In this document: positions 49,301-61,300 of the stretch, one piece after another | Position numbering within the stretch: the stretch's first letter is position 1 | How the letters are laid out: the number at the start of each line of letters is the position of its first letter | Source of the DNA: Neelides folsomi | Taxonomy: Eukaryota; Arthropoda; Collembola; Neelipleona; Neelidae | Assembly: GCA_034687125.1 (NCBI GenBank) | Contig: JAQGBZ010000005.1 | Span: 1-64,000 of the forward strand | Direction: 5' to 3' | DNA: 64,000 nt | Notes under the pieces: model-generated | The model's input: only the letters and a program-made list of their open reading frames with translations | Told to the model about the DNA's origin: nothing | Database searches by the model: none | Program-made: the position numbers and the translations under genes

Positions 49301-52300
49301 TAATAATGTTTATTATGGAAATGAGCAAATGAGGATTGTAGTATTGTAGAGGTTATCTAATTATCCAAATGAATCCGTGACGCCCTGAAGGTGGGAGGAT
49401 CATTTCATTTTTATTTATAAATAAGTCAAGGGAATTTACAGGGAGTGTCGAGGAACTCCTTTTCCTCATTTAACACTTACTATTCAATGTTGACTTATGG
49501 TTAGAATATAAGACACTTTAGAAGTCATAAAAAAGATTGATCTCAATGGTCAAGGTGTGTCCATGATCCAAGCAAGGGTAAATTTGAGAAGCTCTAATGA
49601 CAAAATGACAACTAAAGCCTTTAGTCTAAAGGTGACATTTTATAAAGTTAATTTTTCACATTTATTTAATATTCCCCAGCAGGAACTCAATCTGATTTCT
49701 TTGATTCTTTCGAGGCTAATGGGATTTAAAAATTAATAATTTGTTTCCTCGTTGAGGTCGATTAATTCTGTTTTAATAATAAAATGGTCGACGAAGTGAA
49801 GAGAATTCCAATTAAACTACTCGTTAAATTGGATTTGACAAAGGGACCAAATCTCGTCAGTTCGTCAGTGAGCAAAGGATTATAAATATTCACTGTCCCA
49901 ATTTTGCCCATTTCTATTCTTGAAGTAATCCACCTCACCGCATGGCCCTCTTTTCTTATTTATTCTCTCAAGAAGCCTTGAGCTCAACTTTGGTCAGTGG
50001 ACCACAGGAGTTAATCTTGGTTATAACTTATAATCAATGTACTTGTCATTTCCCTCTTCATCATTTGTTTATACCAAACACATGGTGATCTAATACGCTT
50101 TTTTCACCTTCTTCCAATTCTAACCATAAATTATTTCATAGCGATAAAAGGATTGCAATTTCCTCAAGTCTCCACAATCGCTTTTTCCATTATTTCACAA
50201 TATTTATAAAGGTTTTTTTAATTGTCCTTGTTTACGCCTATTGTCTTTCCGCTTGGGGATTTTCAGCTAACAACTTTATTTAAGTATCTTTATAAGACAA
50301 ATGTAGAAGTTAATCATTAGATTAAAAGGGCTTGATATCTGGTTAACACCTTATGAGGTTAAATACACATCAAATGTTAATAGCTTTGTAATGAGATTTT
50401 TATTTAGCTGATTCTACAATTTGATTATTTTAATTGCCGAGGATTAAAGTTCAAGTAAAGTTCAAGTAAAGTTCACATTACCCAATTCCAATCCCAGTTT
50501 TATATCTTTTTAAGGAGTTCGGCAATTTGGGCAAATGTTAACGCTTTAACGTATTAGAAATATAAGAATATTTAAGTGTTCAAAGTAGCATTTAAGAGAG
50601 TTGAATATTATAAAATGATTCTCTCTTCGCTTTCTCGTGCCCATTGTGAATTTGGGAGTCATAAAAGGGAACACACCTTGATTGATGTGACTTTTCCTCT
50701 GACGCTTTGTTGCACAGAGAAGAGTCCTTAAGCACAAAGTTGAAGTTCTCTGCTGCCCAACCAATACTTTGACATGGGCGGAACAATGAAGTGATAAAAT
50801 AAATGTCCTCTCTTTCACTTCCACCGTCCATGCAATTTTTTATCTTATTTAGCAATGCGCCTTCTAATTCTTGTCCAAGGCGGTTCATCGGAGAGTGTGA
50901 ATGGCACCAAAGGAATTCATCTTCACCACCCTTTAATTCCCTCCCCGAGAGAGAAAAGATTTGCATGATGATGATTTTGCTTGAAGAAGTCTTTCATCTC
51001 CAATGCCTTTGTTCCCAAGTTTCACCCATCATTGTGATACTCCCATTATCATAAAAGTATAAGTATATTCTTATAAAAGCTCGCTGGTCCTTGTAACAGG
51101 CACCCATAATTATCCACACCTCCATTCGACTATATCTTACCATCTTTTAATACGAGTACTCGTACAAGTACGCACTTGGGCCTTTTAAATCTAAGGTGTA
51201 TAAAATACACTTTATAGGTATATTCACCGGCACATTTTTTCCACTTCTCATTTCATGATCAATTTAACCATCACAAATGAAATGAGTCATCATTGAGAAC
51301 TGTGAGTGAGAGATATCCATTTGGGAATTACAATGGGAAAGACGGAATTAAAATCTTGGGCCCCTTATCACCAATTTCTATGTGGCTGTTAAGAACCAAA
51401 TTAAACATTTCCTTTGAGGCCATCTGACCAATTTCCGATTAATCTCTCTTTAATTCCGTCTGATATGGACCAAATTACAAAGCTATTGACTATTGGTTGA
51501 GAATGAGTTATAAATATAATAATTAATTGAAATGCGAGATGTCGGCGGAGAAAATTTCAATTGTGAAATTGGAGTATTGGAGTATTGTGACAACCAACGC
51601 CCTATAAATTCTTTACCCCCCTCATTGGAGAGATAAGATCGGATAATTAACCAACAATTTATTTGTGGTAACAGGTTGCACGGTTCTTACGAAGCTTTAA
51701 AGTATGGGTCGACTCTCGACGGGTTTGCTGATTTGACTGGAGGGATAACAGAGTCAATTCGGATTCGACAGGACCCAACGTCATGCAGCAAAATTCTCAC
51801 GAAGATCCTTCAAATGACCTCCCTTGTCACTGTTTCCGTTCACCCAACGACACAGGTTTGAATAAATTAACATTCTTATATCATTCTTAATATTCGACTT
51901 GAATTTTAAATTGACAACTGAAACGAATTGTATTTGTATTATGTCAATCAATTTAAAATTATATTTTTAATTTGTTCGCGTAGTTAATATGTTTTAATAG
52001 GAAGAAATTAATTGATGGACATAAAAAGTTTTGTGGTTAAAATGACTTATTCTTTAAGCCGAGTTTGAAGATTTTGAACTTTGAAGTTTATTTAGTGTTT
52101 TTATGAATTTTACCAGAGGAGTTCATTAGGGAAAATCGAGAAAGAAACTTTGGGAAAGATGTCACGGATTGATCTCTTGTGGTTTTGAATTTTTGAGTAG
52201 TAATATAATGACGGGAACATCACTAACAATACTATTAAAATAGTAATATATAGAGGAAGTTATATATTTATTATATCTGCCTGATAATCCACTTGGTTGG

Positions 52301-55300
52301 GAATGGATAGATATAAAATATCTATAATAGGTAGTTATATAGTAAAATTATAATGGGTGTTTTTATCCCTCTGAGAATTCTGTTGAAAATTAGCGATATT
52401 AGATCTTAGGTCATGACTTGCCATGAGAGAAGAACTCTCTGTCGGCTTCATTCAAGTTCGTAACCTTACTTTGGATATTCAACTTTATAACTTTGGTGTT
52501 AAAGGCAAACTACATGTTTAGAACGCATCTTAAGATCCTTAAACAAGTATTATATGTTAAGTGGTTAAAGTGTTACAAATCTTACAATAATGTAGTTACA
52601 GGTATATGAGTTACATATATGACCACTTATTGTTTAAAGAGACGTTTCATTATACAGGGGAGTATAAGTATAAGTATACTATAATAATGTTACTTGTATA
52701 TTGTTGGTGGTGAGCTTGAGTTGCAATAAGGGTTTGCAATTAGTATGCGAATTTGAGGTTAGGAATTCGGAGTAATGAACAACTTGGATCTGATAGATCT
52801 ATTCATATAGCACCAACTTTTCATAATAGTTATCTATTGAAATTGGGAGAGGAAATTGGGGCCATTTTTCTTCCTTTTTGTTTTGGGACTCGGCCAGTTT
52901 GCAATTCCTCACCTCTTAAACTCTCCATGCAATGAAGGTAAAGCGGCTGAGATAAAAATTTGGTTGGAGGCGTGAGGTCACGAGGTTGTCGGATTAATGG
53001 ACTAAACTCGCGACCTTATCGTAGAGAGGATCAAATAGCGATAGAACACTTTTAAGTCGATCTCCTTATTTTACCAACCTTCTCCTTCCTCAACATCCGA
53101 GAGCAGACAAGGTGAGAAATTGTGAGAGAGCGTGCTGCATGAAAGTTCTTGGAGGTCAGGAAATCACAATAATCAGGAATGTTAATTGTTACAAAAATTT
53201 TTTAAAATTAAATACATAACAATTCCCAAATAATATTTTATTTTCCGTTATGCCACTTTTTGATGAAAAATATGATTTTTGAACTCTTTTTGAATAGTAT
53301 CTTTCACAACTTTAAAGGAAGAATCAAACTAAAAATTATATTTTAATTTGTTTAATAATTTAACTTTTAATAATAATTTTATTTGGGTTTAAACCTCCCC
53401 TAACCTTTAAAAGCCCCAATAGTAGACATTTAATTTATAGAATGGATATCTTCAACAAAAGACATAATTTATTAAATCTTTTCAATATTCATGAAAAGTT
53501 TCATTTGCCAACCAAGTCATAAAATATGTATATTGGTTACTGTATATTTATGTATAGTTTGGTAGACTTCTGTGTTGTATCAAGGGAGGATTTTCTTTTT
53601 TAAACAAGTAGTCGTTTCGTGATTGGAAAATGAGGGAAGTGGTAAGCAGAAGTCCTATGGGAAGCAATAAATCTCTAGGGATCTCTACAAGTTAACTTGA
53701 CTCAAAAAGGCTCTGTAGGATGGCATTTAACTTTAAAAAGGAAATCGTGATCTCAACTCTCTTGCCTCTTTACCTTCCCATCAAATGATGGTCGGGAAGG
53801 GTGGGAAGTAAAATGAAAGGCTTCACCATCATAATTAAAACCTTAACTCTTCCGAGTTAAGTGGAGGCTTTGAGTCTTTAAGCAGTTTCTCATTACTTCA
53901 TTGTTTCGACGTTGTTTAGGGGGAAAAGGATCCACCAAGATCCCTAAATGGCCAATTGTTTGACTTGGTTAATTATGCCACCATTTATCTCTTGGTCCGT
54001 TTAAGGCATCAGCGGAAACCGATCCCATCGATTCAATCTCAGTTCTTGGTCAATGTTTAAATATTATGTTTCAATGTTTCTTGTACAAAACTCCACCTTT
54101 TCTTTGTCTTTAAAGACCTGTCTTAAAACCCTGAAGGTTTTACAAAAAATTAAAATTGCAAACGAAACAAATGATATCATTGATTCTGGTTTGCGTTTTT
54201 GTGCGTATCATTGGAAAGAATGTAATTAAATTGAGCTTTGATAATCAGGATCCATTTGTTTTTCAGTCACGGAGCGTTTCGGAAAAAGAGAAGCTGGCCA
54301 ATGGAATTCAGTTTGGAATCAATTATCGGATATATGCAATTGAAAAGGTAAGCTTAAAAAATTATGAAAAAAATCATCACTGTGTTTGCTATTTAGTTCT
54401 CTCACTCATTCCTAGTTTTTAGACCTTTGGATCATAACTTGATAACTTCACATAAGACATTATGAAAATTAATTGGCTTTTTGTCATTTTACGTTTAATT
54501 GGTTTGCGTATTACATTTATTACTTTTACATGCAAATTGTCAGCTTAAACTTAAAAAATACGCTTGATATCCCGATCTTAATAATTAAGCGTTGTCTTAT
54601 ACAGCCTGTGGTCGGAATCACCTTTTGTATTGAATTTTTATAAAAAGGAGTTTCTTTCGTTCTTTTTAGTGAGTTGTTGAAATCGAACAAGTTATTTGTA
54701 TTTTGAGATTGTATTTGTATTTGTACATACAAATTGGGTGTCCGTTTTGTTCTTTAACCTAAGGCTTCGTGCTTTAAGAAAAGTGCTGAGTTATCTCAAG
54801 ACCTCGTGCTGAATTGTTTTCTCTTTTAAATCTTAAAAATATCGGAATGATCACGACTCAGGGTATTTATTGAATTGAAAATTATTTAGAAACGAAATCG
54901 AATTTTAAATCACAGTGGTTCAATCCATGCCCCAGCATTATTTGCTTCATCATTCTATCTACATCAATTTAAGCCCAAACTTCACTTTTGTTCAATCTCC
55001 TTTTCACCAGTTTGGCTTTTCAACATTAATTCTCAATGAATTCTTTATGACCGAGTTTTCATTTTTCCTCAAGGGACAAACAAGTTAAATAATGCATTTT
55101 AATAAAGTCGTATTTCATTCTCAACATCTCAACTCTCAATTGACCATTAAATTAAATCTGGCATTTGGAGTTAAAGGAAAAAGATATCCAATTAATTGCC
55201 CACCTCTGGGTTTGACACATCCCTGGAATTCGCTCAAACAATTTTACATAAAAAATTGATGCGAAACGAGTCGCAATGTACAACACTTTACATTCACCGT

Positions 55301-58300
55301 ACTTGCCATAATACAGTTTGTATGCAAAGTTACATTAAAATTCTGAACGCTTTAAAACTCCCTGTGTCCCACGTCCAAATGATTAGAATGTTCTACAAGC
55401 CGTCATTGTTCATTTGAATAAAGAAAGCATTAGATAATGACTTTGAACTACATTGCCCTGTTGAGATGAATAGGGCTTTGATTGACCATGTGAGGGCGAT
55501 AAATTTTCCCAAACGATCGTTTTTGTATTAAAAATTGAAAAATGAGCTTTGGGGTGAGTTTATGACTTTGAGTCAGATCTGACCATCAGACAATGGAGAG
55601 TTGAAGGTATGTGAATGGGGCGTTAATAGGAAGAGAATTTGAGAGAGTGTCCGCAAAGGATTCCCCTCAAGACATTCAATTCTCCATACGCATTAATTGA
55701 GTCAATAAAGAATGTGCGGAGTAAATCATCCTTGTTAGCACAACTCCCCTACGAACTCCCCTGCACATAAATGAAGTGAACTATCCGTTTCAAAGGAGGA
55801 ATTAATACATTAATATCATTAATCTGGTACACATGGTGCATATGGCATTTATACAGGTATTGATATAATGGTAAAGGTAGTGTATGGTAAAGGCAATGTA
55901 TGGTAAAGGCAAAGGGAGTTAAAGGAAGGACCAGAGACAGAGGAAGAACAGGAATGACTCCAAAGGAGCAAAACTTTCACAATTCTCGACGACTCACCAA
56001 ACGCCTCATTATACAAATAAATATCGCAAACACATCATATTTTAAATACTACAATTGCTTTACATATAAAAACCACCTGTGTTTTTTATTCTCTTTAACT
56101 TCTCGAGCGTAAAAGTAAGAATTCATTGATAAATCACTGTGAGTTGAATATATGGGAGTTAAACAAGTCTTCAATTTGGGAATGAAGTAATCTCATATGG
56201 TTCTGATCATCAACAACTTCCTTCTTTTTCACAACAACTTCCCAAACTATTCATTAAGTCGAATCAAAAACCCAATTTGCCAAAGTGAAGAAGTCTGCAA
56301 GAGGAAGCTGCAGATTTGTTTTATCACTCTTTATTATATACATACATGTATTATACACATGTCTGTGGAATGATGATGGTAATACCATTTTGTATATTTC
56401 ATTTTTATGCAAATCAGGGCAAATAAATGACATTTGTGAATTACAATCACGCGTGTTTCTTTCCTTGTTGTTACTATTATAAATATTTTGTTATACAATT
56501 CGGAAATGTAGGAAAGGAACTGCGTTATGCAAATATAAATACATAACTTTCCCTTCCTCGTATTAACAATCAGGGATCATAAAGAGGGTCGGGGAGATTT
56601 TTGTATAATATGGGAGGTCGTGGAAAATAAAGAATTACAGATAGCTCCAAGCTTCACGAACAAATTCATCCGGATGTTGGAAGAGGTGTAATAATGAAGA
56701 ATAGTCATACTTGTACTCTATAAGTTGTATACAAACAAGTTGCTCCACAGATAACTCACACCTGTGTAATATTTTAAAGGAAAAGTTTTTAATTAAATGC
56801 TCCTTAATTTAAAAGTGAGGAATTCAAGTGTCTACAATAGTAATTTATATACAATAATAATTTAATACAATGATGATTCCGCAAACAATAATTTAATAGA
56901 ATAATGAATTTGCAAATAATAATTTAATACAATAACGATTTTGCAAATAATAATTTGTACAGCAATAATTGTATAAACAATAATTTTTGCACAGGAAGAA
57001 ATAATGGTTTTTATAATGACATGAATAGTCAACCATAATGGAAAATTATGGACCTTGTGTATTAAGATCGAATTGAAAATTAAAAAGAAGGAACGATATG
57101 GACAAAGGAAGTTTTTAAAATTTACAAAGAATGTCGATTCCTTTATATAAAAGCACTATATGAAATTAATACTGCCATATAACGCCGGAGTGATCCATAA
57201 AGTTATAATGGAAGGCAATGAACTCAACTGAGTCGAATAAATTGCATAATAATAAAGTTCTCATCTTCTTCCTTCCTGGATGTCCCTAATGAATAGCCAT
57301 TATTTCCATATCAAATGGAAAAGCCTTCGTTAGCTCTCCGTGGAAGACCAACGGGGATGTTTTTGTACATGGGGGGATGATCTCATAAGAGCCAAACTAC
57401 CCTTGACATCTCATCTTACTTTTTACTGTAACTTAATTATTGTCTCTTCCAAATGGACACGAGTAAATGTAATTATTCTCATGGAGCGTCTCTTTGGCTT
57501 TTAACGCCATTATGCCAACCTTCTCGTAAATATTTTCCTTTGCCTTCCCAAAGTCACACCTTGGAGATTACCATTTTTCTCCCATCCTCACGACGGCTCC
57601 GTCTCTCTCAAAGTCTAAAGAATTAATCAGAAGAGCACACAATTTAATGAGCTACACGGCACAAGTGTGGTGAAAATCATAATTTAAAACTGTCGTCAGA
57701 TGAGTTATTTTCCGCTTTCAATTCCTTAACCTTCCAATGTTGAAATTCTTATTAAAAATTATTAAATTGTAAAGGAAGTTCAAGGAAAGATAAAAGGAGA
57801 TTTAAACATTTTTTTATATCTTACAAGTTACGGTAGGCTTCTGTATATGTATGCATTTATAAATTGTGTTTTATCTCATCATCATTCCTGCAACTCACCT
57901 TTAGTTTCCAAACCTTTGTTTCTGTCTTGGTTTCTGTCCTTTGTTCAAGTAAGAGATATGTGGAAGATTAGATTGATAGATTTATTCAAAGCTCTCGCAC
58001 AAGTTTACGGGACTCATGAGAGGATTCGAAAGAATTTTTCTTCCACCGGTAGCGTGCGTATTTACCTTTTACAAACTCTACGTTGGCTATGATTAATTTG
58101 ATTTTTCTCATGGTTCAACTTAATAGAATTGAGCTCATTAAAAAAGGCGCGATCCGGTCTATTGGATTCTCAACGGCTTTTGCAGGTGTATGTGTTAATG
58201 GGGTTCATAACTTGAAGCGGTTTAAAGAGAATTGCTTTGGCTCATCAGTCCCTAATAAATAAATTGAACAATTTTTCCATGCACTAATAAAGTAAAATTG

Positions 58301-61300
58301 TGAATCAAAATGCTTCTATACTTTACATTATAACTTTACTTGTAAGAATCTTGATTAGGCTATTAAAGTTATTAAACAAGCTTCTGTGAGTTCATTATCA
58401 TAAAATGCAAATTCCTGTTTTAAAAATTTTCATATGCGAATATTCGTATGCCGAATATTCATATGCCGAACTTCAAAATCCTGCCAACTTGCAATTAAAA
58501 TAAATATTTTAATAATGATCCATTGTTGTGTGGAATTTGGTGTAGTGTAGTAGCTTTGAGGGTGGGTTAATAAAATGCTTAAAGGATGTAATTTGGCCAC
58601 TCAATGGGAATTTTTTCTCAACGATTAGTAGAAAAAGGATCTTAACACTTTTCCCTATTCTTTCAGGTGGAGACATATGGAGGCGAGCCGGTACAGTTAG
58701 TTCGACTACGTGCTTCCGGCTTGGTTTCAGAATATGTCGGCGCTTGGTCCAAGGTATGAAGTCATTATTATTATCTTACAAGAATGGTTCTCAGAATGAA
58801 TTCTTTACAATATAAAATACAATATGAGATTTTGATGTATAATGTCTTGGTATGAGATTTTGGATTAAGAGCCAAAGGGATGGGAATTTTGGAAATGGAA
58901 TCAGAACCGCATCATTCCAATGACTTCATGACCAAAAACCTAATTTTAAATCCATTTCAACAGATTTCTCATGAATGGGAGGAACTCCCTGCGAACGAGT
59001 TAGAACGCCTGGGACTTAAGCACATGGCTGAAGGGGAATTCTGGTGAGTCCAATCCGAGTATTATTTTCAAATCGTGAGGGAGTCGAACAATGGAGATGG
59101 GGAACTCATTCTTTCATAATAATAATAATAATATAACTACGGCCAGTCTACCAGATTGGATCTTAAAAGGGGGTTTAGCAAATAATAGGGCGATGGAGGT
59201 GTTAAAAATAGAAATCAGATGGAGGAGATTAAGAGAGATTGACAGGTGAGGTAATTACTTAGAACTAATATAATCTCACTATTTTACTTCACTCATCTTT
59301 CCAATCACTTGAACTTTGCATATAATTAGGGTTAGTTTACAATGTTTAAAAAGGGTAAAATCATAGGAAAGTAATTAAATGCAATTACGATTCAAGGATA
59401 TTTTACTTTTATTAGAATAGCATTCATCAATTGATCTATGTGTATAATTATAATTTTTATAATTATAATTTTTATTATCATCTTGTCTTGTTCATTAAAT
59501 TTTCTTTTCTTGTCTTTTTTAATAATAGGATTTTATTATAATGTGAAACGGGAGAGATTTTGAATTGATTAACGAGGTATTTGTTTCAAAATGGCTATTT
59601 TAACTTTACAATGTTTGAAACACTTGAATTAAAGGGAAAAGTTCAAAGGGGCGAGGAAAAAAGTAAAAGTGAATAATAAAACGACTCAATGGGCATTCCG
59701 AATAGAAAATTACAATCGAATCTTTTTCTCCCACTATTGTATTAGTAGATATATTATATAGTCATTGACGTGATGAGAAAATGAAAAATGACGACTGCCT
59801 TTGTCGTTGGTGATGATGGGAATTTTGAAAGAAGGATAGATTTATAATTCTGAGGAATAGCGATATCAATAAAATAATAATGTATAAAAAGTACAAGTTG
59901 GAATGATGTGAAGTGGAGATTGCTCAGCTCAAAGACTAATTGAATTGATGAAATTAGAAGTGAGAGTTGAAGATTGTCACGGCTTCTGCTCTCTCACGAA
60001 CTTCTAATTCAATGATTAGATCTTCCAACATGCACCTTTTGCATCTTCCACTTCCACGATCGAAGTTCCATCCAATCTCATATTGACTCATATCGCACTG
60101 CAGAAAGAACAGAATGAACTTAACGAACTCTTTGTTGATCCTCTTGACCATAATTAGAGACCACTATTCTTTTTAAACATAGTCTTTATTTAAACTTTGT
60201 TTATGGATCTAACATGGCCATTAAATGTAATACTGATACTTTAAATGTAGTACATTAAATTCAATAGTATACTATAAATGTAAAAGTTTTTAGTCATGTA
60301 TTGCTTTTAAATTCATAGTTTACCAATGGCAGAAACTGATAATGTTTATGTTTGACGTTGATCATTAATATCCCTCTTACATAAATTCACAATGACTTAT
60401 TAATACACATTGTTATATTTTTTATGACGTTCTCGCATGTTCGTTAATTATTTCTGTTCAATAATGTTATGCAATATGAAGTCATAAGTGATGGAGATTT
60501 TAATTCAATACAAGTCTCAATGATAAAAAGGTATGATACAAGATGAAGAGACATTAAATACCATGATAGAAATCATAGATATAAAAAGTTTAGTAAGAAT
60601 GAGACTTAACCATTTTTGAATTACAGATAGTTATAAAAAGATTTGTAAATGTTAAATAATGTTGAACTCAAATGTCTTTCGCAAACTCCCAATGTATTTT
60701 GTATAAAATACATACATTTAACTAAATGTAAGTATGATGTGATGGTTTTTTTATGTTTTGGCTTTAAAGTTTTACTTTAAAGTTTACATCAGTTACAAGC
60801 GAGTGTAATAATGTGGTAATGTGGTGAATAATGCATACTAAAATTAGCAATCATTTTAATGTTGGTCGGTAAAGTATTTCAAATAGGAACACATTAGGGA
60901 GTGTGAATTTAATTAAAAGTCTATTCATTCAGGTGATTATTAAGAAAGCGTTTTTAAAGAGAAATATGAGAGGTGAATGTAAAACGAGATCACATGTTTG
61001 AGACTACTAATTCACACTTCCTGTTTGCATAATAATTCTGCATACACGATGAACTTTCCGCATTCCGAAAAATCTTGGATTGTAAATTACTATTATTATG
61101 GAATTCGTGATGAGGACTCTTTGAGATAAAATAATTTTTCATATTTATTGATTTCTTGCAAAAACAACAATACAACCTTTTCTAAAACTATTAAACAATT
61201 TTCGCTAAAAATCTTTTTAAATATTTATTTTAAATATAATATTTCGACCTTAAATACAGATTTATTTTCCAAAATTGCGTATCTCACGTGTGTAAGTATT

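Larger units (their letters stand above)
54348..58666. other. Calpain intron 5 (4.32 kb)
   Basis: Non-coding apart from a minisatellite (56850-56973) and a short 16-bp tandem repeat near 55880-55912. An exon-like stretch at about 57950-58050 does not fit the calpain fold and was rejected. Confidence 0.6.

Noticed and set aside
50592-50966. 124-codon minus-strand frame in calpain intron 3
   Set aside because: No family resemblance, no splice partners noticed and no plausible start context; frames of this size can arise by chance over tens of kilobases.
54156-54266. Hydrophobic start (ISLILVCVFVRIIGK) that looks like a signal peptide before calpain exon 5
   Set aside because: It lies upstream of a clear acceptor (tttttcag) and in the intron; calpains are cytosolic and the spliced frame needs only the part from 54267.
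57950-58050. Exon-like stretch in calpain intron 5 with a Leu-rich helix and a nearby donor
   Set aside because: Inserting it would disrupt the junction between the altered His exon (54267-54347) and the exon at 58667, which already join in frame and match calpain spacing.
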